18,077 nucleotides of DNA from JAEUIZ01 sp046155605 (GTDB lineage: Bacteria; Planctomycetota; Phycisphaerae; Phycisphaerales; UBA1924), in NCBI GenBank assembly GCA_046155605.1, contig JBJXFQ010000059.1, forward strand, positions 1 through 18,077. The letters run 5' to 3'. Made by a program: the position numbers and the translations under genes. Positions 7,500-14,251 of the stretch are shown here, piece by piece. The notes beneath the pieces are model-generated. The model was not told where the DNA came from and did no database searches. It worked only from the letters and a program-made list of their open reading frames with translations. Positions within the stretch are counted from its first letter, which is position 1. Each line of letters opens with the position of its first letter.

Positions 7500-8324
7500 C
7501 TAGCCCTCGCTGCCTCCGCGAGGCTCGGGCCGCTCCTCCCTCGGCTCGCGGCGTCCCCGCTCCTCTTCACGATCCTCTCGTTCAGGCTTCATCCGCCACG
7601 CTCCTGCTCCGCGCGGCATCGGACGCCCGCACTCCGAACACGCCTCCGGCCCATCGGGGCGCTCACCGCGCTCCATCCTGCGCGGCCCGCCCGCTTCGTC
7701 ACCACCATGCTCGTCAACGGGGCCGCGAATCGCACCTTCGCCGCGCGGCCCAGGCCCGCCACGCCCGTCTCCGAGATGACCGCCCGGCCTACCCCGCATC
7801 GCGCCAGGCGGCCCACCCATCTCCGGCCTTCCGTGCGACATGAATCCGCCGCGTGGCCCCGGCCCGCCGCGCCCTTCGGGCCCGAATCGCGGCCCCGGTC
7901 CGAGCCTCATGCCGTGCGCGCCTCCCATCCCACGACCGATCGGACCGCCGCGTGGCCCAGGTCCGCCATGCGTGCCCTCCATCTCGCGCTCTGGTCCGAA
8001 CTCGCTGCGGGGGCCACGATCCTCTCGCTCCGCTCCGCGTGGCCCGTCATCACCACGTCCTTCTTCGTGCGGGCGATCCTCTTGGTGCGGGCGACCCTCC
8101 CTCCCCTCTTCGCCGCGCCGTTCGCCCCGCGGCCCGTCCTCGTGCGGTGCTCGCATCATCGGTCGCTTCATCCCTCTCTTTCCGATCCGCGGCCCGATCG
8201 GCCGCTCACGCATCTCCGACCGATCCCCCATCGGCGGGTGCTCGGTTTCCGGACCCATCGCTCCGTGTGCCGCGCCCGCCATGAAGACCACCATCAATCC
8301 AGCCACGATTCCGTTCCGTTTCAT
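7500..8324 (-). CDS. Secreted low-complexity Gly/Pro/Arg/Glu-rich protein
   Basis: From the ATG at 8324 the product is 274 residues. A good GAGGAGAA ribosome site and a clear signal peptide (MKRNGIVAGLMVVFMAGAAHG) support this start; the reading frame is open further upstream but with no such signals. After cleavage the whole chain is low complexity, dominated by Gly, Pro, Arg and Glu with many Met and His. It contains three copies of GGPGPRG and several DGPRG words. Near the end is a single CxxC (Cys229 and Cys232, ACSECGRPMPRG), then a strongly charged Arg/Glu tail. No folded domain is recognised. The His/Met/Cys content would allow metal binding, and the charge pattern would allow a surface or matrix role; both are guesses. 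It is divergent from the ECF sigma gene and upstream of the PTPS-family gene, and may be in one transcript with it. Confidence 0.72.
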   Translation of the reverse strand: MKRNGIVAGLMVVFMAGAAHGAMGPETEHPPMGDRSEMRERPIGPRIGKRGMKRPMMRAPHEDGPRGERRGEEGREGRPHQEDRPHEEGRGDDGPRGAEREDRGPRSEFGPEREMEGTHGGPGPRGGPIGRGMGGAHGMRLGPGPRFGPEGRGGPGPRGGFMSHGRPEMGGPPGAMRGRPGGHLGDGRGGPGPRGEGAIRGPVDEHGGDEAGGPRRMERGERPDGPEACSECGRPMPRGAGAWRMKPEREDREEERGRREPREERPEPRGGSEG

Positions 8325-8376
8325 GTTCGATTCTCCTCGCGGGTCAGTCGCCCGCGGTGTCGCCATGAGTTGGCAA

Positions 8377-8396
8377 TGTCCCCTGCCGCGGGGACA
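8377..8396. promoter_or_regulatory. TGTCCCC inverted repeat between divergent genes
   Basis: TGTCCCC (8377-8383), a 6-base spacer and GGGGACA (8390-8396) form a perfect 7-base inverted repeat. A third TGTCCCC half-site lies at 8442-8448 in the same 166-base gap between the divergent low-complexity protein gene (start 8324) and the sigma gene (start 8491). Perfect arms and position suit an operator shared by both genes. It may instead be an RNA hairpin in the leader of the minus-strand gene, 53 bases before its ATG. Confidence 0.42.
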
Positions 8397-8490
8397 CATT
8401 CGCCCGTGTTTCCCGTCACTTCGCATCGCCCGCGCCCGCGCTGTCCCCAACGCCCCTCCATCCGACAACATGGGTATGGTGGATTCCAGC

Positions 8491-9033
8491 ATGACGCTCC
8501 GACTGCAACCCGCGACACCTACCGCCCACGAGGTCTTCGACATCCTCGCCCGGCAGCACGCTGACATGCTCACGACATTCCTTCGCGGGCTCGTCCACCA
8601 GCACGAGGTCGTCGACGACCTCTTCCAGGAGACCATGATCGTCGCGTGGAGGCGACTCGCCGATTACGACCGCTCGCTGCCCTTCGGCCCCTGGCTTCGC
8701 GGCATCGCCTCCAAACTCGTCCTCGAACACCGCCGCAAATCCGCCCGCGCGTTCCTGAGTTGCGAGCCCGAAGTCCTCGAAGGGCTCGAGGCGGAGTTCC
8801 GCCGCTTCGAGCGCGAGCCCGCCGACTCGTTCCGCCATCGCCTCGATCGTCTTGTCGGCTGCCTCGATCGCCTCCCGCCGATGATGCGTGAGGCGCTCGA
8901 CATGGCCTATGGCCGCGGGCTCTCGCTGAGCGCGCTGGCCGCCGCCGTCGAATCCACGGAGGAAGCCATCAAGAAGCGCGTGCAGCGCGCCCGCCAACTC
9001 CTGGGCAACTGCATCCAGGGGGACGCTCCATGA
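8491..9033 (+). CDS. ECF-type RNA polymerase sigma factor
   Basis: The product is 180 residues from the ATG at 8491, which has GGTGG about 8 bases upstream; ATGs at 8470 and 8476 are possible. It directs RNA polymerase to a small set of promoters. Sigma region 2 covers about 13-85, with DDLFQETMIVAWRRLADYD at 42-60 and PFGPWLRGIASKLVLEHRRK at 64-83, the usual core-binding and -10-recognition stretch. Region 4 covers about 115-175, with LDRLPPMMREALDMAYGRGL at 125-144 and the helix-turn-helix with EEAIKKRVQRARQLL at 157-171. It resembles the ECF groups common in planctomycetes. It overlaps the next gene by ATGA, the classic sigma/anti-sigma arrangement, and is divergent from the low-complexity secreted protein. 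Confidence 0.92.
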   Translation: MTLRLQPATPTAHEVFDILARQHADMLTTFLRGLVHQHEVVDDLFQETMIVAWRRLADYDRSLPFGPWLRGIASKLVLEHRRKSARAFLSCEPEVLEGLEAEFRRFEREPADSFRHRLDRLVGCLDRLPPMMREALDMAYGRGLSLSALAAAVESTEEAIKKRVQRARQLLGNCIQGDAP

Positions 9034-10244
9034 CCAACCTTGACCCAGGCCTCCTGCCCGATCCCGTCGTCGCGCCAGCGCAGCGCGCCCGCGAGCAGTT
9101 CGTACACGCGCTCCTCCAAACGCAGCACGAATCGCCTACGGCGCGCGAGGCGCGTCTCTCGCGGCTCTCCGCCACGCTGCGCGACGACGAACTCCGGTCG
9201 CGCCCGATCTGGGTTCATCGCCGCTGGCGTGCCCTTTCGGGCATGGCGGCCGCGGCCGCGCTGGTTGCCTTGGTCATCCTCGGCCTCCCTTCGCAGCAGT
9301 CCGCGATCGCCGTCGTGCAAGCGTCGATTCAGGCCCAGCAATCCGCTGGCGAACGCCGTTACGAAGTCCGTGTCGTCGCCCAAGCGCCCCGGCCCGATTC
9401 GACGAACCCCGCCGCCGACCCCGATGCCAATCCCGTCGAGCGCGGCATTGCCACTGTTGACGCCCGCGACTCCGACCACCTGTTTATCGAGGCCCGCTCC
9501 CCCTGGGGCGATCGCATCGCCCTGGGCCGCAACCCCAAGGGCGCCTGGGCCATCAAGCCCGATGGCACCATCGACGACTATCCCCCGGCCCGCGCCTGGC
9601 CGCGCTGGGCCGACTTCGGCACCAGCACCATCCTCCTCTCCACCGTCGAGGACATGCTCGAAACCCTCGCCAAGTCCTACACCCTCACGCGCGGCAAGGT
9701 CGAAGCCCTCGATGGCATCGCCTGCGACCGCATCTCCGCCCGCCGCAATCCGGAGCCCTCGCCCCAGCCCGAATCGATCGAACTCTGGATCGATCGCCAG
9801 TCCCGCGTCATCCGCCGCATGGAACTCGTCTGGCCTCCCATGGTTCGCCCGCCCCACCATCAGTTCGATGGTCCCGGCGAGCGTCCCATCGGCCCGGGCA
9901 ACCGTCCCGGTGGCCCTCCCGATCGCCTCGACGGTGATCGCCGTCAACATCCCGAGGGCTTCCGCCCCGAACTTCCCGATGGCTTCCGACCCGATCCGCG
10001 CCGCCAAGGTCCAGACGGCCCGGGTGGTCCTCCGCGCGGTGGACGCCGACCGGGTCGCGGTGGGCCTCGCCCCGAGTTCCTCGGCGGCCCGCCCGACTTC
10101 GCGGGCGGTCGGCACCCCCCGCCCCCTCGAAAGATGGTCTTTGTTCTTGTCCCCTCGGCCCCATTTCCCGACAACTGGTTCGACGCCTCAACCCATGTCG
10201 AGCGCACGCCGGCCGAAACGCCGGCCGTCGAACCACAGCCCTGA
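9030..10244 (+). CDS. Single-pass membrane protein with LolA/RseB-like outer domain, probable anti-sigma factor
   Basis: The product is 404 residues. The first ~65 residues are charged and would be cytoplasmic, where they could hold the sigma factor; no zinc HxxxCxxC motif is present. One membrane helix follows at about 69-86 (LSGMAAAAALVALVILGL). Residues ~90-275 look like a LolA/RseB-type beta domain outside the membrane, ending in IELWIDRQSRVIRRMELVW. A Gly/Pro/Arg/Asp-rich insert of about 85 residues (roughly 280-365, with ERPIGPGNRPGG and DGPGGPPRGGRRPGRGG) then interrupts the fold before the last strand KMVFVLVPSAPFPDNWFD. The ATGA overlap with the sigma gene makes a partner of that sigma factor likely. 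The insert has the same composition as the divergent secreted protein at 7500-8324. Confidence 0.78.
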   Translation: MTNLDPGLLPDPVVAPAQRAREQFVHALLQTQHESPTAREARLSRLSATLRDDELRSRPIWVHRRWRALSGMAAAAALVALVILGLPSQQSAIAVVQASIQAQQSAGERRYEVRVVAQAPRPDSTNPAADPDANPVERGIATVDARDSDHLFIEARSPWGDRIALGRNPKGAWAIKPDGTIDDYPPARAWPRWADFGTSTILLSTVEDMLETLAKSYTLTRGKVEALDGIACDRISARRNPEPSPQPESIELWIDRQSRVIRRMELVWPPMVRPPHHQFDGPGERPIGPGNRPGGPPDRLDGDRRQHPEGFRPELPDGFRPDPRRQGPDGPGGPPRGGRRPGRGGPRPEFLGGPPDFAGGRHPPPPRKMVFVLVPSAPFPDNWFDASTHVERTPAETPAVEPQP

Positions 10245-10315
10245 GTTGAGTCCGAGCACGCACCGGCGGTCTTCTCAACTTCGTTGAACGCAGCACCGAA
10301 ATCGGAGCCCCATTC

Positions 10316-12166
10316 ATGTCCGCATCGACCATCGGCAACACCCGCGTCCTCCTCGTCCTCGCCGGCCTGCCCCTGGCGCTTTCGGCCCCCGCCTGCGCCC
10401 AGCCGCTTCCGCCCCCTCCCTTCCCGCCGGGCAACCAACTCACCGAGCCGAAGCGAGTCCTCGGCAAGGTGCTGTTTTTAGATGAGCAGATGTCCACCTC
10501 GAACACCGTCGCCTGCGCGACCTGCCACATCAACAGCCGCGGCGGTTCTGATCCTCGCATCTCGCGCAACCCCGGCCCTGACAACGTCAACAACACCCCG
10601 GACGACAAACTCGCCTCGCCCGGCGTCATCCGTGCCGACGCCGCCAACAACTACATCCGCGACGCCATCTTCGCCATCAGCCCACAGGTCACGACTCGCA
10701 CCGCCAACTCTCCCATCAATGCCGCGTTTGTGCAGCAGGCCTTCTGGGACGGCCGCGCCTCGGGCACGTTCCGCGATCCCCTCAACAATCAGATCGTCCT
10801 CAACAACGGCGGCGCGCTCGAGAGCCAGATCGTCGGCCCGCCGCTGAGCAGCGTCGAAATGGCCCACGACAACATGAACTGGGCCGAACTCACCACCAAA
10901 CTCGCGCAGGTCCGTCCGCTCGCCCTCGCGTCGAGCATTCCCGCTGACGTCTCCGCCGTCCTCACGCCCACGGTCACCTATCCCCAACTCTTCCAGGCCG
11001 CGTTTGGCGACTCCGCCATCACGCCCGTCCGCATCGCCTTCGCCATTGCCACCTACGAGCGGACGCTGATCTCCAATGACACCCCTTGGGATCGCACGCA
11101 GCAGGGTCTGCCGGGCGGCCTCACCGCGGCACAGCAGCGCGGTGCCAACCTCTTCCAGGCCCAGTGCGCCGTCTGCCACACGCCGCCGACCTTTTCCAAC
11201 GGTGCGAACCCATTCCGCAACATCGGGCTCCGCCCGCCCGCGGAAGACCTCGGCCGCCAGATCGTCACGGGGAATCCGGCCGACCGTGGTCGCTTCAAAG
11301 TCCCCGGGGTCCGAAACGTCGGACTCAAGGCGTCGTTCATGCACAACGGCATGTTCTCCACCGTCGGACAGGTCGTCGCTTTCTACGGCCGCCAACCCGG
11401 CGCGCCGGCCCAGTTCCCCGACAACCGTGACCCCGCCATGAACGCCATCAACATCCCGCTGGGCGGGCCCACCAACGACCTCGTTGACTTCCTCTCCAAC
11501 GGCCTCCGCGACACGCGCGTCGCCAACCAGACCTTCCCCTTCGATCGCCCCACCCTCTTCACCGAACGCAACGCCGACCGGCCCGTCGTGCTCGCGGGCA
11601 CGGGCTTGGGCGGCACGGGCGGCATCGTCCCCGCCATCATCGCCGACGGCCCAGGCATGGTCGGCAATCAGTTCTACCGCGTCGGCATCGATCGCACCCT
11701 CGGCGGCGCTATCGCCTCTCTCGGCGTCTCGACCATCCCGCCCGTGGGAGGCCGAATCACCCCCGACCGGATCATCAGCACGCTGATCATTCCCGGCTCG
11801 GGTGCCGGTGCTGGCCCCGCCACGGTCTTCTGGCCGCTCGACACCACGCAAGTCACACCCGGCACCACGATCTTCCTCCAGTGGTTCGTCGATGACTCCG
11901 CTGCCGCGGGCGGGCAGGCTCTTTCCTCCGTCGCCCAAGTTCCGATCTTCTGCGGCTCGGGCGGTTGCCCGCCGCCCTGCGGCTATGCCAACTGCGACGG
12001 CTCGAGCGCCGTCCCCATCCTCAACATCAACGATTTCGTGTGCTTCCAGACCAAGTTCGCCGCCAGCGACCCCGCCGCCAACTGCGACGGCTCGACGGCC
12101 CAGCCCATCCTCAACATCAACGACTTCAGTTGCTTCGCCAACAAGTTCGCCGCAGGCTGCAATTGA
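10316..12166 (+). CDS. Secreted di-haem cytochrome c peroxidase-type protein with dockerin-like tail
   Basis: The product is 616 residues. Residues 1-29 form a signal peptide ending in ACAQ. The CcpA/MauG-type region covers about 45-400 and has two c-type haem sites, CATCH at 67-71 and CAVCH at 284-288, plus MHNGMF at 342-347, where the distal ligand is expected. Family members reduce hydrogen peroxide or oxidise protein side chains outside the cytoplasmic membrane. Residues ~420-550 are a Gly-rich beta-type region not seen in plain peroxidases. The tail carries two EF-hand/dockerin-like repeats (NCDGS..PILNINDF..CF..KFA at 559-583 and 589-613). The ATG at 10316 has GGAG upstream. It follows the probable anti-sigma gene by 71 bases on the same strand, so it may belong to the sigma operon. 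A hairpin terminator follows it. Confidence 0.9.
   Translation: MSASTIGNTRVLLVLAGLPLALSAPACAQPLPPPPFPPGNQLTEPKRVLGKVLFLDEQMSTSNTVACATCHINSRGGSDPRISRNPGPDNVNNTPDDKLASPGVIRADAANNYIRDAIFAISPQVTTRTANSPINAAFVQQAFWDGRASGTFRDPLNNQIVLNNGGALESQIVGPPLSSVEMAHDNMNWAELTTKLAQVRPLALASSIPADVSAVLTPTVTYPQLFQAAFGDSAITPVRIAFAIATYERTLISNDTPWDRTQQGLPGGLTAAQQRGANLFQAQCAVCHTPPTFSNGANPFRNIGLRPPAEDLGRQIVTGNPADRGRFKVPGVRNVGLKASFMHNGMFSTVGQVVAFYGRQPGAPAQFPDNRDPAMNAINIPLGGPTNDLVDFLSNGLRDTRVANQTFPFDRPTLFTERNADRPVVLAGTGLGGTGGIVPAIIADGPGMVGNQFYRVGIDRTLGGAIASLGVSTIPPVGGRITPDRIISTLIIPGSGAGAGPATVFWPLDTTQVTPGTTIFLQWFVDDSAAAGGQALSSVAQVPIFCGSGGCPPPCGYANCDGSSAVPILNINDFVCFQTKFAASDPAANCDGSTAQPILNINDFSCFANKFAAGCN
11990..12154 (+). 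repeat. Two tandem copies encoding dockerin-like EF-hand motifs
   Basis: Two 75-base units, 11990-12064 and 12080-12154 (90-base period), are near-identical at the DNA level and in frame inside the peroxidase gene. Each encodes N-C-D-G-S...P-I-L-N-I-N-D-F...C-F...K-F-A. The D-G-S and N-I-N-D spacing fits a calcium-binding loop, and the paired cysteines are characteristic of the planctomycete version of this tail. Confidence 0.8.
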
Positions 12167-12196
12167 AGCCGATCACATCGCAACGATCTCCCGTGC

Positions 12197-12230
12197 CACC
12201 GACCGTGTTCCTGAACGGTCGGTGATTCTT
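12197..12230 (+). terminator. Hairpin terminator after the peroxidase gene
   Basis: CACCGACCGT (12197-12206) and ACGGTCGGTG (12215-12224) form a perfect 10-base stem with an 8-base loop, beginning 31 bases after the stop at 12166. It is followed by ATTCTT, only a weak T-run, so it may be a partial intrinsic terminator or a 3' stabilising hairpin. It separates the sigma/peroxidase genes from the SPFH gene. The remaining 170 bases before 12403 show no convincing gene. Confidence 0.62.
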
Positions 12231-12402
12231 GCTGCATCGACGGGCTTCGTAGGTTCCTTTCTGCCGTCTTCGCGCCGTGCCGCCAATCGACTGACGCCCC
12301 CTACCAGCACACGATTCGGCTTGTCCGCTGAAACGTCGGATATCATCTCACAAAGAAGATGTTCGAGTCGGGAAGCGGACACGTCACGAAAGGGGGTACG
12401 CG

Positions 12403-14163
12403 ATGTCGGCCATGATCGTGGTTATCGGGCTCTTCCTTGCCGCCGCGGTGCTCGTCGCGGCCTTCAAGAGCGGGGCGCAGGTTCGTGGCTTGGCCGGCGG
12501 AGCCGCCGCCGCCATCATCGTCATCGCGATCGGACTCTCCTCGATCCGGCACATCGGGTCCAGCGAGGTGGGGATCGTCGTGAAGAACATCGGAACCAAA
12601 CGCCTCCAGGGCGGTGCCTACATCGCTTACAGCGGCGAGCAGGGTGTGCAAGCCGATGTCCTCACTCCCGGCTGGCACTTCTGGTATTGGCCCGGCATTT
12701 ACGAAGTCCGCGAGTTGCCGCTCACCGAAGTCCCCTCGGGCAGCATCGGCATCGTCGAGGCCAAGGACGGCAAGCCGTTGCCCCCAGGCCAGACGATCGC
12801 GCCCGACTGGCCCCAGGAATCGGCCCAGAAAATGCTCGACGCGCGGCACTTCCTCACGGTCGGCAACGGCTATCGCGGCACGCAGGCCACAGTCCTCATG
12901 CCCGGCAAATACCGCCTCAACACGGAACTCTTCCGCGTCCGACAGGCGGCCATGACCGAAGTGCTCGCCGGCGAGGTCGCTGTCCTCAAGGCCAACTACG
13001 GCAAACCCGCCGGCATCATCGTTCACAGCACCTCCGTCGAGTCACGTCAAGGTGGCCCGGGCGATGAGCCCGTCCTCCTCGCTGACGACGGAGAGATGGG
13101 CATCCGCGCCACCGTGCTCGGCCCGGGCCGCTACCCCCTCAACACCGAGGCCTTCGGCGTCACCGAAGTCTGGACGACCGAAATGACCGCGCAGTTCACG
13201 AAGGCCAGCGCCTCAAACCCGACCACCGGCGCGGATTCGGCGCTCCAGCAGCAGATCACCGAGCGCGAGCGCCGCCGCCAGCAGCAGGGCCGCATCCTCA
13301 CGCCCGAGAGCAAGTCCGTGCAGTCGCCTCCCTCCGCGTCGCAGGTGCCCGTGATCCACGAGCCCGCCCTCGAAGAGCGCGAGATCACCGTCCGCACCAG
13401 CGACGGGTTCAGTTTCCCCGTTGATGTTCGCGTCGCCTATCGCATCAAGCCCGAGCAGGCCGCCGTCGTCGTGGCCAAACTCGGCGACGACGAAGGCGAG
13501 CGATTCCGAAACGTCTTCAACTCCGCCGTCCGCGCCATCTTCCGCAACAACGCCGAGGGCGTCCGGGCGCTCGACTATGTCCAGCAGCGTTCCCACCAGG
13601 AGAGCCAGTCCCTCAAGATGCTCGCCGACGAACTCTCTCGCTTCGGCGTCACGGTCACCGCCGTCCGCATCGGGAACGTCGGCGATGAGCAGACCCTTGG
13701 CGCGCTCCTCAAGACCCAGACCGACCGCGAGATCGCCAAGCAGGAACTGACCACGTTCATGGAGCAGCAGAAGGCCGCCGAGCAGAAGCGGCAACTCTCC
13801 CGTGCGACCCAGGAGGCCGAGGAGGAAAAGAAACTGGCGACGGCGACCTACGCCGCCAAGATCGCCGAGGAGACCAAGAAGCAAAAGATCACCGAGGCCC
13901 AGGCCGACGCCGAGGGCACCACCATCAAGGCCAAGGCCCAGGCCGATGCCTATCGCCTCATCGCCGAGCAGATCGGCAAGTCCAACGCCGCCCTCATCGA
14001 AGTCCTCAAGATCGTCGGCGAACGCAACATCCAGATCGCCCCGCGGGTCATGGTCACCGGCGGCAACGGCAACGCCGCAAGCGAATCGACCGCGCTCATC
14101 GGCACCATGCTGGACACGATGATGGCGCGTGAGCCCGAGACGAAGGCGGCGGCGAAGCCCTGA
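12403..14163 (+). CDS. SPFH/band-7 membrane protein with three N-terminal beta repeats
   Basis: The product is 586 residues with an AAAGGGGG ribosome site before the ATG. Two hydrophobic segments lie at 3-21 and 33-48. Three related modules of about 75 residues follow, each with an A-x-V-L-x-P-G core: L-T-P-G at 87-90, L-M-P-G at 165-168 and L-G-P-G at 239-242. The second and third share GKYRLNTELFRV and GRYPLNTEAFGV. A Gln/Arg-rich linker (about 280-315) leads to the SPFH domain (EREITVRTSDGFSFPVDVRV at 325-344, YRIKPEQA, then FGVTVTAVRIGNV at 414-426). Next is a long Glu/Lys/Ala coiled coil (about 435-525) and a short tail. Such proteins oligomerise on membranes as scaffolds or protease regulators. 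It is the first gene of a rightward pair with the TPR/alpha-CTD gene, 88 bases downstream. Confidence 0.9.
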   Translation: MSAMIVVIGLFLAAAVLVAAFKSGAQVRGLAGGAAAAIIVIAIGLSSIRHIGSSEVGIVVKNIGTKRLQGGAYIAYSGEQGVQADVLTPGWHFWYWPGIYEVRELPLTEVPSGSIGIVEAKDGKPLPPGQTIAPDWPQESAQKMLDARHFLTVGNGYRGTQATVLMPGKYRLNTELFRVRQAAMTEVLAGEVAVLKANYGKPAGIIVHSTSVESRQGGPGDEPVLLADDGEMGIRATVLGPGRYPLNTEAFGVTEVWTTEMTAQFTKASASNPTTGADSALQQQITERERRRQQQGRILTPESKSVQSPPSASQVPVIHEPALEEREITVRTSDGFSFPVDVRVAYRIKPEQAAVVVAKLGDDEGERFRNVFNSAVRAIFRNNAEGVRALDYVQQRSHQESQSLKMLADELSRFGVTVTAVRIGNVGDEQTLGALLKTQTDREIAKQELTTFMEQQKAAEQKRQLSRATQEAEEEKKLATATYAAKIAEETKKQKITEAQADAEGTTIKAKAQADAYRLIAEQIGKSNAALIEVLKIVGERNIQIAPRVMVTGGNGNAASESTALIGTMLDTMMAREPETKAAAKP

Positions 14164-14177
14164 GCCCAACCGCCGCG

Positions 14178-14236
14178 TGGCCTCGCACGGTTCGCAGCGC
14201 TAAAGTTCAGGCTTGGATGCTCGGGAAGCGAGGCCA
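14178..14236 (+). promoter_or_regulatory. Long-range stem in the leader of the TPR/alpha-CTD gene
   Basis: TGGCCTCGC (14178-14186) and GCGAGGCCA (14228-14236) are perfect 9-base complements 41 bases apart. The second arm ends 4 bases before the AGGAG ribosome site at 14241-14245 of the gene starting at 14252. The stem could be the SPFH transcript's terminator-like end, a leader structure affecting translation, or a paired operator. There is no T-run. Confidence 0.35.
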
Positions 14237-14251
14237 AGTTAGGAGATCGCA

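Noticed and set aside
7840..8490. In-frame N-terminal extension of the ECF sigma factor
   Set aside because: The extension is an Arg/Pro/Ser shadow of the low-complexity gene on the other strand; the sigma domain begins after 8491, where a ribosome site is present.
8907..10115. Open frame of 402 codons on the minus strand
   Set aside because: It is a shadow of the anti-sigma gene with an Ala/Gly/Asp composition and no domain.
10478..11938. Open frame of 486 codons on the minus strand
   Set aside because: It is antisense to the di-haem peroxidase, which has both haem sites and a signal peptide.
12321..12346. TTGTCC and TATCAT as a promoter for the SPFH gene
   Set aside because: The spacing is only 14 bases, too short for a normal sigma-70 promoter; TATCAT alone is weak evidence.
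12173..12382. Possible 69-residue protein on the minus strand in the gap before the SPFH gene
   Set aside because: It overlaps the hairpin terminator, has no ribosome site and no recognisable content.
13213..14169. Leu/Gly-rich open frame on the minus strand that looks membrane-like
   Set aside because: It is the complement of the coiled-coil codons of the SPFH gene.
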